A DNA stretch of 64,000 nucleotides from Agrobacterium larrymoorei (GTDB taxonomy: Bacteria; Pseudomonadota; Alphaproteobacteria; Rhizobiales; Rhizobiaceae): the NCBI RefSeq assembly GCF_030819275.1, contig NZ_JAUTBL010000002.1, positions 312,501 through 376,500 of the forward strand. The letters run 5' to 3'. A model generated the notes under the pieces. That model was not told the DNA's origin and did no database searches. It saw nothing but the letters and a program-made list of their open reading frames with translations. Position 1 is the stretch's first letter; every line of letters starts with the position of its first letter. Below, piece by piece: positions 51,517 through 61,048 of this stretch. Position numbers and translations under genes: made by a program.

Positions 51517-52614
51517 ATGACGAGAACCACGGGTATTCTGGCCGATGGCGCGATACGGGCGCTGTTTTCTTCCGGCCACCTGAAGAGCGAGCGGGCGCTG
51601 GATGTGGACCAGGTGCAGCCGGCAAGCCTCGACCTGCGTCTCGGTGCGAAAGCCTACCGGGTGCGCGCAAGCTTTATGCCCGGCCCATCGACTAAAGTGA
51701 TTGAGAAACTGGATCGGCTGCGCCTGCATGAGATTGATCTCAGCGAAGGTGCGGTGCTGGAAACCGGTTGCGTCTATATCGTGCCACTGATGGAAACGCT
51801 GGCGCTGCCCGCCGACATGTCCGCATCCGCCAATCCGAAAAGCTCCACCGGCCGCCTCGATATCTTCACCCGCGTCATCACCGACCACGCGCAGGAGTTC
51901 GACAAGATCCCGGCAGGTTATCAGGGCCCGCTCTATCTGGAAGTCAGCCCGCGCACCTTCCCGATCGTCGTGCGCCAGGGCTCGCGCCTGTCGCAGATCC
52001 GCTTCCGCATCGGTCATTCTCTGTTGAACGAAGGTGAATTGCAGGCGCTGCACGAGAGCGAAATCCTCGTCGCCAGCGACACGCCGAACGTATCGGGCGG
52101 AGGGATCGCGCTGTCCATCGATCTGCAAGGTTTTGGCGGCAACGGCCTCATCGGTTATCGCGGCAAGCACCACACCGCGGTTGTCGATGTGGACCAGAAG
52201 GCAGCCCACGACGTTCTGGATTTCTGGGAGCCGCTCTACTCGCGCGGTCGCGCCGAACTGATCCTCGATCCGGATGAATTCTACATCCTCGTGTCGCGCG
52301 AGGCTGTGCATGTGCCGCCACTTTACGCTGCCGAGATGACGCCTTTCGATCCGTTGGTCGGCGAATTCCGCGTCCATTATGCCGGCTTCTTCGACCCCGG
52401 CTTCGGCCACGCCAGCGCCGGCGGCACCGGCAGCCGCGCCGTCCTCGAAGTCAGAAGCCACGAGGTGCCCTTCATCCTGGAGCACGGCCAGATCGTCGGC
52501 CGCCTTGTCTATGAACATATGCTGGCCAAACCCGAAGGTCTCTACGGCATTGGCCTCGGCTCCAACTATCAGGCCCAGGGCCTGAAGCTCTCCAAGCATT
52601 TCCGCGCCGAGTGA
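51517..52614 (+). CDS. dcd: Twin-domain dCTP deaminase family protein
   Basis: 365 residues. Family features are QPASLDLRLGAKAYRVRASF, SANPKSSTGRLDIFTRVITDHAQEFDKIPAGYQGPLYLEVSPRTFPIVVRQGSRLSQIRFR and a similar second half (HYAGFFDPGFGHASAGGTGSRAVLEV). This double-length 2'-deoxycytidine triphosphate deaminase-like protein is typical of Alphaproteobacteria. A role in dUTP supply for thymidylate synthesis is inferred; the exact activity is less certain than for short Dcd. Divergent from metZ, 195 bp apart, with the SAM-II region between. Confidence 0.8.
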   Translation: MTRTTGILADGAIRALFSSGHLKSERALDVDQVQPASLDLRLGAKAYRVRASFMPGPSTKVIEKLDRLRLHEIDLSEGAVLETGCVYIVPLMETLALPADMSASANPKSSTGRLDIFTRVITDHAQEFDKIPAGYQGPLYLEVSPRTFPIVVRQGSRLSQIRFRIGHSLLNEGELQALHESEILVASDTPNVSGGGIALSIDLQGFGGNGLIGYRGKHHTAVVDVDQKAAHDVLDFWEPLYSRGRAELILDPDEFYILVSREAVHVPPLYAAEMTPFDPLVGEFRVHYAGFFDPGFGHASAGGTGSRAVLEVRSHEVPFILEHGQIVGRLVYEHMLAKPEGLYGIGLGSNYQAQGLKLSKHFRAE

Positions 52615-52696
52615 TCTGTCTGAAGAAATGCCGATAGAGAGACGATCTGCGGCTCGCCTTGACAGCCGCGCCGTTCTATCGGAAGTTTTCGAATAT

Positions 52697-52770
52697 GCGG
52701 GTGTAGCTCAATGGTAGAGCAGCAGCTTCCCAAGCTGAATACGAGGGTTCGATTCCCTTCACCCGCTCCA
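52697..52770 (+). tRNA. tRNA-Gly (CCC)
   Basis: 74 nt including encoded CCA. The acceptor GCGGGTG pairs with CACCCGC, the D arm is AGCTCAATGGTAGAGC and the anticodon loop TTCCCAA gives anticodon CCC (codon GGG). The T arm is GAGGG-TTCGATT-CCCTT. The outermost anticodon stem pair is a G-A mismatch; otherwise the fold is complete. Confidence 0.92.
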
Positions 52771-52862
52771 GCTGCCTTTTTAAAAATTGTTGTTTTTTTA
52801 GTGTATTTGTTGCCGTACATGGTGCGGAGCGTTCAGGTGAAAGGCCCCGAACGAGCCGCCAT

Positions 52863-53141
52863 TCAAGCGTGGTCGTACGTGAACGACGTCAGCAAGGATG
52901 TCACGAAGTTGCTGGCTTTTTCCTTGACGAGGAGTTCCGTCCATTCGTCCGTGCCGCGAAACCTCAGATCCGTCTGGATACTGTCGACCGCTGCCGTTTC
53001 GATGCGTTCGATATGTTCCTTGAAATGCGCTTCGCCCTTGGCGTGGTAAAGGTCACGGATCACCACCCGAAGGATTTCCTGCATCGCGATCTGCCAGGCA
53101 GTGTTGGTAGCGTTGAGTTCGTTGGCTGTCGTTGTTGACAT
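52863..53141 (-). CDS. Hypothetical small helical protein
   Basis: 92 residues from MSTTTANELNATN, with GGTGGGAAG just before the ATG. It is almost wholly helical and acidic (AWQIAMQEILRVVIRDLYHAKGEAHFKEHIERIE; TDEWTELLVKEKASNFVTSLLTS). I recognise no family. It lies between tRNA-Gly and a repeat copy. A real gene is likely from the ribosome site and even composition. Confidence 0.6.
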   Translation of the reverse strand: MSTTTANELNATNTAWQIAMQEILRVVIRDLYHAKGEAHFKEHIERIETAAVDSIQTDLRFRGTDEWTELLVKEKASNFVTSLLTSFTYDHA

Positions 53142-53183
53142 GCTTCCCACCTGTATTGCTGGATTTCTTGGCTCTCACCGGGG

Positions 53184-53283
53184 ATGTCGCGCAAAAGCGC
53201 GATGCGGTTTTGCGATAACGGCATGCGACAAAACAAAGGTGTAAAGCGTAAGGAGCGAGTCTGAAGGATCGCGGCACGCTTTA
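53184..53283. repeat. Dispersed palindromic intergenic repeat, copy 2
   Basis: Same modules and order as copy 1 (ATGTCGCGCAAAA ... GTTTTGCGATAAC ... GTAAAGCG ... CGCTTTA). Its right edge forms the stop codon (TAA on the minus strand, 53283-53281) of the adjacent hypothetical gene. Confidence 0.7.
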
Positions 53284-53526
53284 GGACGCGGGACGGGCCG
53301 ACGGCGTTTTCTTGGTACGCTTGGTAATCAGAGCGGCGACTGCAGATTTACGGTCCGCCAATTCTTTTGCAAGGCGGGCGGCCTTTAGCCGGGCTGTCTT
53401 TGCGTCTCGCGCATCGACGGCGGCTTGTAGCTCATCGGCGGCATGATTTTTTGCGAAGAATGGCGTCTGAAGCTTGCCGAAGGCCAGCTCCGCCTGCTGG
53501 CGGGATTTGCTGTGTGTTTGTGTCAT
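53281..53526 (-). CDS. Hypothetical basic protein near cspA
   Basis: 81 residues from MTQTHSKSRQQAEL, with GGAAAGG upstream. A basic, Ala/Lys/Arg-rich helix (VDARDAKTARLKAARLAKELADRKS) runs to a Lys/Ser/Pro tail, like small nucleic-acid-binding or histone-like proteins. I do not recognise a defined family. It follows cspA in the same direction, but a terminator lies between them. The stop codon comes from a repeat edge. Confidence 0.55.
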   Translation of the reverse strand: MTQTHSKSRQQAELAFGKLQTPFFAKNHAADELQAAVDARDAKTARLKAARLAKELADRKSAVAALITKRTKKTPSARPAS

Positions 53527-53557
53527 GGATATTTGCCTTTCCGGCCAAATGCCGAAA

Positions 53558-53589
53558 TGAAAAAGGCCAGGCGAAACGCCTGGCCTCGA
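53558..53589 (-). terminator. Intrinsic terminator of cspA
   Basis: On the minus strand AGGCCAGGCG pairs with CGCCTGGCCT around TTT-type loop sequence, followed by TTTTTC. It lies 58 bp after the cspA stop. Confidence 0.85.
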
Positions 53590-53646
53590 ATGAAATTGCT
53601 CCCGGCAGTGCCAGTACATCCGTGGTCAAAGGGAAGCGGATCTCAC

Positions 53647-53856
53647 TTATGCGGACTGCAGATTGGTCGCAGACATCTTGCCCGACTTGTTGTCGCGCTC
53701 GAGTTCGAAGCCAATCTTCTGGCCTTCGACGAGTTCGCGCATTCCTGCGCGCTCGACAGCCGAAATGTGAACGAACGCGTCAGCGCCGCCATTGTCAGGC
53801 TGAATGAAGCCGAAGCCCTTTGTGGAATTGAACCATTTAACTGTGCCAGTGGTCAT
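53647..53856 (-). CDS. cspA: Cold shock protein
   Basis: 69 residues, one cold-shock domain. RNP1 is KGFGFIQP and RNP2 is DAFVHIS, after [11 protein letters not shown]. It binds single-stranded RNA and DNA as a chaperone. The start has GAAAGGG upstream; a longer reading from 53895 is unconserved. The long upstream gap (to about 54300) could hold a thermosensitive leader, as in other csp mRNAs, but I cannot confirm a structure. Confidence 0.95.
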   Translation of the reverse strand: MTTGTVKWFNSTKGFGFIQPDNGGADAFVHISAVERAGMRELVEGQKIGFELERDNKSGKMSATNLQSA

Positions 53857-54509
53857 AATGAACCCTTTCAAAGCATAGAGTGAACGACCGCGCAACGAAT
53901 GCCACGCGGGTAAAAACCGACTATTTTTGAAAGAGAAGTTCGCTTAGAGCGCGGTGCCAATCGCGCGGTAGACAAAGCTCGGCAAGCAAAAGATCGATGA
54001 TGTATCTATAGGGCAGTTCTCTGCTGCAGTCAACGAAAAGTTTTCACTTTTATCGATGCTCTTCTTTTGGTTGTGTATTTCGCAGGTTGCGTCACTTTTC
54101 TTTCGCATGGCCGAAGGGGGCCGTTCCCGCTGGCCGTCACGCCCGCGCCCTTGTCGATACCAAGCGCCGCGCTCCCTTGTGCGTCGGCGCACGGGCCACA
54201 TCTTCATCAGGCAATGTCCTTCATAGCGACTAGAGAACGCAGACCATGCGGCAGTGGTGAGGGGCCGCGCCCATCAAGGCGCGGTCCAGGCGGTCTAAAG
54301 CGTATCGCGATCTTTCAGATTCGCTCATACGCTTTAGGTCCTTGTTATCGCATGTCGTTATCGCAAAACCGCTGCACACTTTTGCGCGACATGCTTTTAG
54401 GTATGAAGGGAGGATCGGCACTTCAATCCTGTCACGGCATCGTGCCTCGACAGGATTTTTGGAGCGCGAGGGGCCAGCGCGTGCGGTCCTTCGCTCTCAT
54501 GAGTGGCCG
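53857..54509. other. Gap between cspA and the Ugp-like operon
   Basis: About 650 bp with no supported gene. It contains the probable cspA leader and promoter (minus strand) and repeat copy 3 (54296-54392). Short open frames here lack ribosome sites or family similarity. Confidence 0.5.
54296..54392. repeat. Dispersed palindromic intergenic repeat, copy 3 (reverse)
   Basis: Reverse-complement order of copies 1 and 2: TAAAGCGTATCGCGATC ... CATACGCTTTA, then TTATCGCATGTCGTTATCGC and GCAAAACCGC...TTTTGCGCGACAT. Confidence 0.7.
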
Positions 54510-55415
54510 TTACCGCTTGTTCACCGCATCTGCCAGCTTCATGGCGCGCTCCAGGCAAGCGGGCTGCTGGTCGGCAAAGCGTTCTGCACCGATTTCCATG
54601 ATGAGGGTGGTGTCGGGAAGGAAGGTGAGTTCGGAGAAGATGTCGTCCCAGTCGATATCGCCCCAGCCGATCGGCAGGTGAAGGTCGCCGATGCCGAGCG
54701 CGGTGGCTTCTGCCGGGTGGTAGAATTTTTTCATCGTGTAGGGCAGGCCGAAGCTGTCATGCACATGCAGATGGCCGGTCACGGGCGCCATGGCGCGCAG
54801 CTCGTCGCGGAAATTGAGGCCCTTGAAGGTGGATTCAATATAGGCGTGGCTGAAGTCGATCAGGGCGGCAAGATTGTCGTGGCCGACGGCCTTCACGGTC
54901 TCGGCCACTTGCGATGGCGTTTGGCGGTATTGGCCGTCTTCCGTGGTGAAGATGTTTTCCAACACGATGCGCACGCCATAGGTCTTGGCAATCTCGGCCA
55001 TTTCAAAAAGAGCCTCACGCTCCATCTGGTCGAGATCGCTGCCATTCACGCCATCGGTGAGGATCGCGTTGCCGCTGTGGTGGACGAGCACGCCAGCACC
55101 CAGCCGGTCGCAGAGTTCGAGCATGGCGCGAACGACCTTTTTCTGCAGATGCAGGTGCTCGCGATCCATGAAGTTGGAGACGATCTGGCCGTGCAGGGAC
55201 AGCTTCTTGAACGCATACTGCCTGACGATATCACGGACGCGCTGCGCCCGGTCTTCAATGATACGGCCGCCGGAAATGATTTCCTCGCCATAGATGCCAA
55301 TCTCACAGGCGCTTGCGCCGGTATCGGCAACGATCTTCAGGGAGGAGTCCAGGGTGGAGAGATCGCCGCGCCCTGTGGCATTGCAAAAGCCGACGGCGGA
55401 AATGATGGAGGTCAT
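54510..55415 (-). CDS. Sugar-phosphate isomerase/epimerase (xylose-isomerase-like TIM barrel)
   Basis: 301 residues, AP endonuclease 2-type TIM barrel. VLENIFTTEDGQYRQTP and ALIDFSHAYIES carry Glu and His residues, and HLHVHDSFG and LIMEIGAERF complete a metal site of the kind used by sugar isomerases/epimerases. It follows the ABC transporter in the same direction after 38 bp, so it probably acts on the imported compound. Exact sugar unknown. Confidence 0.75.
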   Translation of the reverse strand: MTSIISAVGFCNATGRGDLSTLDSSLKIVADTGASACEIGIYGEEIISGGRIIEDRAQRVRDIVRQYAFKKLSLHGQIVSNFMDREHLHLQKKVVRAMLELCDRLGAGVLVHHSGNAILTDGVNGSDLDQMEREALFEMAEIAKTYGVRIVLENIFTTEDGQYRQTPSQVAETVKAVGHDNLAALIDFSHAYIESTFKGLNFRDELRAMAPVTGHLHVHDSFGLPYTMKKFYHPAEATALGIGDLHLPIGWGDIDWDDIFSELTFLPDTTLIMEIGAERFADQQPACLERAMKLADAVNKR

Positions 55416-55453
55416 GTGCGTTTCCTTGATGCGCTCTATGAAGCTAACGACAT

Positions 55454-56584
55454 TCAGGCACTATGGGCCAGAATATCCTGGTGGGTGACGCCGGCTCGGT
55501 TGGCCGATGCGAGATCGGGATCGATCCGCCGTTCGGTGCTGGGATCGAAAAAGTGCAGATGTGCTGCGGGAAACTGCAGCATGACCCTGTCGCCTGGGCG
55601 GACGGTGAGGTCTTCGCCAATCGCAGCGGCAAAGATCTGGCCGCGAATATCGGCATAGACGATGCGACCGGAGCCGAGTTCCTCGACGAAATCCACCACG
55701 GCCGAGATCCCTTCGCCATTGCGGGTGACGATGCACTGCTCCGGTCGAATACCGGCAATGATGTCCTCGCCTGAGGCGGCACGTGCGATTTCCACCGGCA
55801 TGGAACTGGACCAGTTGCCGAAGCTTAGGCTAGCAGTGTCACGATCCACCTTGGCATTGAAGAGGTTCATGGCGGGAGAGCCGATGAAGGAGGCGACGAA
55901 GGTGCTCGCCGGTCGGTTATAGATGTCGAGCGGCTGCCCCACCTGTTCGACATTGCCCTTGTTCATGATCACCAGCCGGTCCGCCAGCGTCATCGCTTCA
56001 ACCTGATCATGGGTGACGAACACCGATGTCGCGGAGAGCCTTTGATGCAGCCTGCGGATTTCGGCGCGCATGGTGACGCGCAGTTTGGCGTCGAGGTTGG
56101 ACAGCGGCTCATCGAAGAGAAACACATCCGGCTCGCGAATGATGGCGCGCGCCATGGCAACGCGCTGACGCTGACCACCGGACAATGCCGCGGGCTTGCG
56201 CTCCAGATAGTCCGAAAGGCCCACGATCTTCGCCGTTTCCTCGATCCTGCGGCGGCGCTCGGTCTTGGCGACGCCTGCGACCTTCAGCGCATAGCCGATA
56301 TTGTCGGAAACCGTCATATGCGGGTAGAGCGCATAGTTCTGGAACACCATGGCGCAGCCCCGCTCGCGCGGTTCCAGGCGGTTCACCACCTTGCCGGCAA
56401 TGGCGATTTCGCCGCCCGTAATGTCTTCCAGCCCGGCAATCATGCGCAGCAGAGTGGATTTGCCACAGCCGGAAGGCCCGAGAATGACGACGAATTCTCC
56501 GGACGGAAAGATGAGGTCGACCCCATGCAGCGTCTTGGTCTTGCCGTAGGATTTATGCACCTGACGAATGTCGATTTGCGCCAT
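55454..56584 (-). CDS. ugpC: Glycerol-3-phosphate-type ABC transporter ATPase (UgpC-like)
   Basis: 376 residues. Walker A is GPSGCGKST, the Q-loop [17 protein letters not shown] signature [15 protein letters not shown], Walker [17 protein letters not shown], with a C-terminal TOBE regulatory domain (GIRPEQC). This is the CUT1/MalK/UgpC group. Start at 56584 with AGGAG upstream. It energises the UgpA/UgpE channel. Confidence 0.85.
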   Translation of the reverse strand: MAQIDIRQVHKSYGKTKTLHGVDLIFPSGEFVVILGPSGCGKSTLLRMIAGLEDITGGEIAIAGKVVNRLEPRERGCAMVFQNYALYPHMTVSDNIGYALKVAGVAKTERRRRIEETAKIVGLSDYLERKPAALSGGQRQRVAMARAIIREPDVFLFDEPLSNLDAKLRVTMRAEIRRLHQRLSATSVFVTHDQVEAMTLADRLVIMNKGNVEQVGQPLDIYNRPASTFVASFIGSPAMNLFNAKVDRDTASLSFGNWSSSMPVEIARAASGEDIIAGIRPEQCIVTRNGEGISAVVDFVEELGSGRIVYADIRGQIFAAAIGEDLTVRPGDRVMLQFPAAHLHFFDPSTERRIDPDLASANRAGVTHQDILAHSA

Positions 56585-56612
56585 GGTTTGGCACTCCTGT
56601 TCTTTTAAACTG

Positions 56613-57500
56613 TCATTTCTCGGTGGAGACGAGGCCGCGCACGAACCAGCGCTGCAACAGCCCGACGACGAGAAGCGGCGGCAACATGATGATGAGGGAA
56701 CCGGCAAGCGTGACGTTCCAGTCGGGCGTGCCGTTTTCGGAAGGGAGGAGGCTGGAGAGCGACATCATCACCGTCTTGTAGGACGGATCGGTCACCATCA
56801 GGAGGGGCCAGAGATACTGGTTCCATCCATAGACGAACATGATCGTCGTCAGCGCCAGCATATTGGTGCGTGACAGGGGCAGGATCATATCGACGAAGAA
56901 GCGCATCGGTCCGGAGCCATCCATGCGCGCCGCCTCGGCCAGCTCGTCCGGCAACGTCATGAAGAACTGCCGGTAGAGAAATGTGCCGGTGGCGGTGGCG
57001 ATCAGCGGCAGCGTCAGGCCCGCATAGGAATTCAAGAGATTCCACTCGATGTTGATGTCGATGCCGGAGACCGCGTTGATCAGGAGCGCGAAGGGATGGA
57101 ACATGTCGGCGGCCACCGCATAGGTTGGCACCACACGTACCTCCAGCGGCAGCATCAGCGTAATGAACACCGTCCAGAAGAACACGTGCCGCAGCGGCGA
57201 GCGGAAGAAGACGATGGCAAAGGCTGTGAGGGCAGACAGCGCTACTTTGCCGACGGTTACCAGCGAGGCCATGATGAAGCTGTTGAGCATGGCATTGCCG
57301 AGATTGGCGCGGTTCCAGGCTGCGTGCATGTTCTCAAACAGTCGATCGCTTGGCATGAAGCTGAAGGGCACGCTGTTGATCTGCTGCAGCGACTGGCTGG
57401 CGCCGGAAATGATAACGATGAAGGGGCCGATCAAGAGCAGGAAACCGATGATCATCAGCCCGTAGGTAAAGGCATCGGCGTAGGGAGTGCGTTGGATCAT
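56613..57500 (-). CDS. ugpE: ABC transporter permease (UgpE-like)
   Basis: 295 residues, about six membrane helices. The EAA loop [33 protein letters not shown] is classical for the MalG/UgpE permeases. The start at MIQRTPY (57500) leaves 7 bp after the ugpA stop. It pairs with UgpA. Confidence 0.85.
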   Translation of the reverse strand: MIQRTPYADAFTYGLMIIGFLLLIGPFIVIISGASQSLQQINSVPFSFMPSDRLFENMHAAWNRANLGNAMLNSFIMASLVTVGKVALSALTAFAIVFFRSPLRHVFFWTVFITLMLPLEVRVVPTYAVAADMFHPFALLINAVSGIDINIEWNLLNSYAGLTLPLIATATGTFLYRQFFMTLPDELAEAARMDGSGPMRFFVDMILPLSRTNMLALTTIMFVYGWNQYLWPLLMVTDPSYKTVMMSLSSLLPSENGTPDWNVTLAGSLIIMLPPLLVVGLLQRWFVRGLVSTEK

Positions 57501-57507
57501 CGCCGTC

Positions 57508-58398
57508 TCACTTGTAATGCACGCGCCGCTCGATGAAGCGGAACTGGATGAAGGTGAAGACCATGATGAGGCCGATGAGAATGATGCTCTGCGCCGATGC
57601 GCCGGAATAGTTGAGCCCTTGGAACGCTTCCTGCACGATGCGGAACACCATGACCTCGGTTGCATGGTTCGGACCGCCGCCGGTCGTGTGGTGCACGATA
57701 CCGAATGTGTCGGAGCCGACGAAGCCCTCCGTCATCATGGTCACGGTCAGGAAGAAGAGGGTGGGCGCCAGGAGCGGCACCTGAATATCGATGGCGCGGC
57801 GGATTGGCCCGGAGCCATCCATCGCAGCCGCTTCCGTCAGGCTTCGCGGCACCGATTGCAGTCCGGCCAGCAGGAAGATGAAGGTATAGCCTGCCCACTT
57901 CCAGATGAAGATGATGATGACCAGCGCCAAGGCATGGCTGCCATATTTCGCCGGGTTCCAGATATCTGGATAGATGGCGTTCAGCGAGGCGGCGAGCCCG
58001 CGTTCCGGCGACAGGATGAAGCGAAACGCCATGCCCGCTGCCGGACCGGCAATCGCAAAGGGCAATATGTAGAGAACGCGGAAGAAACCGGAGCCCGGCA
58101 GTTGTCGATCGACCGCCAGCGCAAGGGTAAGCCCGATGAGAATGGCGAAGAACGGGCCGACAATCGCAAAGATCAGACTAACGGTGACCGAGTTCCAGTA
58201 AAGTGGATCGGCGAAGGTCTCGCAGAAATTGGCAAGCCCGACAAACTCCGCGGCCCCACCGAAAGGCGGCTCCAGCGTGAAGGCCCAGTTTACCACAGCC
58301 ACGGCGGGCCAATAGAAGAATAGGGCAATGAGGACGAGCTGCGGCAGGGCAAAAAGCAGGGGTAGCCAGGTGCTCTTGAAGACGGAGCGCTTTTCCAT
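57508..58398 (-). CDS. ugpA: ABC transporter permease (UgpA-like)
   Basis: 296 residues from MEKRSVFKSTW (GGAATTTCC upstream). About six helices, with the EAA loop SLTEAAAMDGSGPIRRAIDIQVPLLAPTL typical of MalF/UgpA. Positioned between ugpB and ugpE. Together they form the channel for glycerol 3-phosphate-type substrates. Confidence 0.85.
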   Translation of the reverse strand: MEKRSVFKSTWLPLLFALPQLVLIALFFYWPAVAVVNWAFTLEPPFGGAAEFVGLANFCETFADPLYWNSVTVSLIFAIVGPFFAILIGLTLALAVDRQLPGSGFFRVLYILPFAIAGPAAGMAFRFILSPERGLAASLNAIYPDIWNPAKYGSHALALVIIIFIWKWAGYTFIFLLAGLQSVPRSLTEAAAMDGSGPIRRAIDIQVPLLAPTLFFLTVTMMTEGFVGSDTFGIVHHTTGGGPNHATEVMVFRIVQEAFQGLNYSGASAQSIILIGLIMVFTFIQFRFIERRVHYK

Positions 58399-58467
58399 GG
58401 AAATTCCAATAGACAATCTGGATTGTCGTGCCACCCGCGTTGACGGGTGGCACTTTTGGGGGAGCGC

Positions 58468-59811
58468 TTAGTTGATGGAAACGCCGGCAAAGGTCTTTTC
58501 GAAGCGGCGCAGGCCGACATTGGAGCGCTCGACAGCCTTGTCGAGTTCCTGCTGAACGTCGCCGTTCTGCATGTAGATCGCCTCAAGTGCCGTGGAGAGT
58601 TCCTTGCGGATCTGCGTGAAATTGCCGAGGCGGATGCCGCGCGTCGTGTCGGTCGGCTCGGTCAGCGTCAGGCTTTCAATGGCGATTTCACGGCCCTTAT
58701 ACGGCGCCTTGTCGTAGAAGCCGTTCTTCTTCATGCTCTCGAAGCCGGTCTTGGTGACGGGAATGTAGCCGGTGACGGTGGACCACCATTCGACCATGTC
58801 CGGCTGGGCGATGAAGTTGAGGAATGCCGCAGCACCCTTGTATTCCGCGTCCGGACGGCCAGCCATGACCCACAGCGAAGCGCCGCCAACGAGCGACTTC
58901 TTGCGCTCGGTGCCCTTGAAGACCGGCAACATGGCGACATCCCACTTCACGCCTTCCGGCAGCGTCTTGCCGACGGTGCCGTGGTCGGCAATCGAGCTCA
59001 TCGCCATCTGGCATGTCTGCGATGTGAAGGAGGGGATTGGATCCATGCCGAGCGTCTTGGTCTTGACGACGAAGAGCTTCTCGTCCTGCATCTTCTTGAA
59101 GAACTTCAGTTCATCAACGACCTTGGTCTTGTTGACCACGAGTTCCGCATTCAGGCCCTTATAGCCATTGCCTTCGGTCGCGATCGGCTGGTCGTGGATG
59201 GCGGAAAACTGTTCGACCAGCGGCCAGGGATCGAAGTTGAATGCCAGCGGGCATTCGTAACCGGCAGCCTTCAGCTTCTTGGCGGCCTCGGCCACATCTT
59301 CCCAGGTCTCCGGCTTGCCGGTCACGCCGGCCTTCTCGAAGGCGCTGATATTGTAATAGAAAACGGCGGTCGAGGAATTGAACGGGAAGGAGTTCAGCTC
59401 ACCGGAAGCACTCGCGTAGTAGTTGGCAATGCCGGGGAAATAGTTGTTCCAGTCGATCTTGTAGCCATTGTCGGCCATCAGCTTTTTGGCCGGAACGAAG
59501 GCCTTGGACAGCATCATGTCCAGCGTGCCTGCGTCATAAATCTGCGCGATGGTCGGCTGCTTCTTGGCGCGGTAGGCAGCAATCGTATTCTGCAGCGTCG
59601 CGTCATAGCTGTTCTGCGAGGTGCAGACGATTTCATAATCCGGCTGCGACGCGTTGAACTTCTTGCAGGCGTCCTGCACGCGCTCGCCGAGATCGCCGGA
59701 GAGGCCGTACCAGAACTCGAATTTTGTCTTTTCAGCATGGGCGGCCGTAGTGCCAAGCGCGGCTGCGACAGCAAGCGATGCCACGAAGGAAGAAAGGGTC
59801 GACGTTTTCAT
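58468..59811 (-). CDS. ugpB: Glycerol-3-phosphate-type ABC binding protein (UgpB-like)
   Basis: 447 residues. The signal peptide ends TTAAHAEK (about residue 25). The mature part starts FEFWYGLSGDLGERV, and PTIAQIYDAGTLDMMLSKAF, FNSSTAVFYYNISAFEKAG and GGASLWVMAGR are close to the E. coli UgpB sequence as I remember it. It captures sn-glycerol 3-phosphate or related diesters. A single CTGTCAT half-site (59901-59907, minus strand) is too weak to call a PHO box. Confidence 0.8.
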   Translation of the reverse strand: MKTSTLSSFVASLAVAAALGTTAAHAEKTKFEFWYGLSGDLGERVQDACKKFNASQPDYEIVCTSQNSYDATLQNTIAAYRAKKQPTIAQIYDAGTLDMMLSKAFVPAKKLMADNGYKIDWNNYFPGIANYYASASGELNSFPFNSSTAVFYYNISAFEKAGVTGKPETWEDVAEAAKKLKAAGYECPLAFNFDPWPLVEQFSAIHDQPIATEGNGYKGLNAELVVNKTKVVDELKFFKKMQDEKLFVVKTKTLGMDPIPSFTSQTCQMAMSSIADHGTVGKTLPEGVKWDVAMLPVFKGTERKKSLVGGASLWVMAGRPDAEYKGAAAFLNFIAQPDMVEWWSTVTGYIPVTKTGFESMKKNGFYDKAPYKGREIAIESLTLTEPTDTTRGIRLGNFTQIRKELSTALEAIYMQNGDVQQELDKAVERSNVGLRRFEKTFAGVSIN

Positions 59812-60147
59812 GAGGGGAGCCTCGTTGGAAAGGAACGATGGCCTGGTCGCGGAATTTTTCGGCCCAGCGAGCAAAACCGGCGCCGTCCTAACAATGCTGT
59901 ATGACAGGTCGCGGACGTTTTCTTGAATATTAGATGACGGGCTTGTCATCTTGAGGGTCACCCGGCCATCGAAGGATCACAACCAAGCTCTTAATGAGGG
60001 ATGCGTCGAGGCTCCGCAATTTCTTGCCCCGACGGCATCGCTTTGCGCGAATCTTATGTATAATCACACGCGTAGTCACTGACCTGCACCATCGTGCCAG
60101 CCCCTGAACGATGGCGCTTTTACTTCATACCGGGCCGGATCATCTGA
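59812..60147. other. Divergent promoter region ugpB / binding protein
   Basis: 336 bp. A perfect TATAAT (60059-60064) lies about 85 bp before the plus-strand gene, but no good -35 is seen. A CTGTCAT half-site lies on the minus strand near 59901-59907. No other feature was recognised. Confidence 0.4.
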
Positions 60148-61017
60148 ATGCGCTCTTTGATGGCACGATTGAAAAATCTCGGTCTTCGAACGTCGATTTT
60201 GTGCATGACCGCATTTGCGCTGAGCGGCGCAGCACTTGCCGAAAGCGGAAACCTGCCGGTGCTGTTCGACAAGCAGGAACGTCTTCCGGGTGCGGATATC
60301 TCGTCCATTCCCCGCGTCCGGTTTCTGATGTCGGTCGATTTTCCGCCCTTCAATTTCACCGATCAGGACGGCAGGCTGGTGGGCTTCCATGTCGATCTCG
60401 CCCGCGAGATCTGCGCGCAGTTGAAGATCGAGAGCAAGTGCCAGGTTCAGGCGCTGCCCTTCGATGAACTGGAGGCCGCGCTGGAGCTGGGCGAAGGAGA
60501 GGCCGTGATGTCGGGCGTTGCCTCGACGTCGGATCTGCGCAAGAGCTTCAGTTTCACGCGACCTTATTTGCTTCTGCCGGCGCGTTTCGCAGTGTCAAAA
60601 GCCGCCAAGCTGGAAGGGCAATCGGCATCGGCGGCACTCACCGGCAAGAAAGTCGGCGTCGTCAGCAATTCGCGCCATGAAGCGATGCTGAAAGCGTTCT
60701 TCCCCAAGGTCGTCGCCACGGGCTTCGCCGGCTATGAGCCCATGTATGAGGCGCTGAAGACCGGCAAGGTCGATGCGGTCTTTGCCGACAGTCTGCGTCT
60801 GCCCTTCTGGGTGGCGGGCACCGCGTCGGACAATTGCTGCGCCATGTTTGACGGCCCTTATATGTCGGACAAATTTCTGGGCGAGGGGCTCTCGATCATG
60901 ACGGTCGATCCTGAAAACAAACTCGTGCCAGCCTTCGACCAGGCCCTCGCAGCCCTTTCGCGCAACGGGCGGCTGGAGGAAATCTACCGCCGCTATTTCC
61001 CGTACGGGCTTTTCTGA
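60148..61017 (+). CDS. Stand-alone periplasmic substrate-binding protein (family 3-like)
   Basis: 289 residues. A signal peptide (about 1-31, ILCMTAFALSGAALAE) is followed by RVRFLMSVDFPPFNFTDQDGRLVGFHVDLAREICAQL, the binding-protein 3 opening. No permease or ATPase is nearby. It is convergent with a NarL-type response regulator, so it may be a soluble sensor component, or it may use a remote transporter. Substrate unknown. Confidence 0.7.
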   Translation: MRSLMARLKNLGLRTSILCMTAFALSGAALAESGNLPVLFDKQERLPGADISSIPRVRFLMSVDFPPFNFTDQDGRLVGFHVDLAREICAQLKIESKCQVQALPFDELEAALELGEGEAVMSGVASTSDLRKSFSFTRPYLLLPARFAVSKAAKLEGQSASAALTGKKVGVVSNSRHEAMLKAFFPKVVATGFAGYEPMYEALKTGKVDAVFADSLRLPFWVAGTASDNCCAMFDGPYMSDKFLGEGLSIMTVDPENKLVPAFDQALAALSRNGRLEEIYRRYFPYGLF

Positions 61018-61048
61018 CGTTCGCAGACGTGGAGGCGGTGTCAGTCTC

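Noticed and set aside
52569..52820. 83-residue open frame across tRNA-Gly
   Set aside because: It runs through the tRNA and has no ribosome site.
58447..59904. 485-residue open frame opposite ugpB
   Set aside because: Antisense shadow of a clear UgpB-like gene; no ribosome site or family motif.
59901..59959. Possible PHO box before ugpB
   Set aside because: Only one CTGTCAT half-site is correct; the second half and spacing do not match the consensus.
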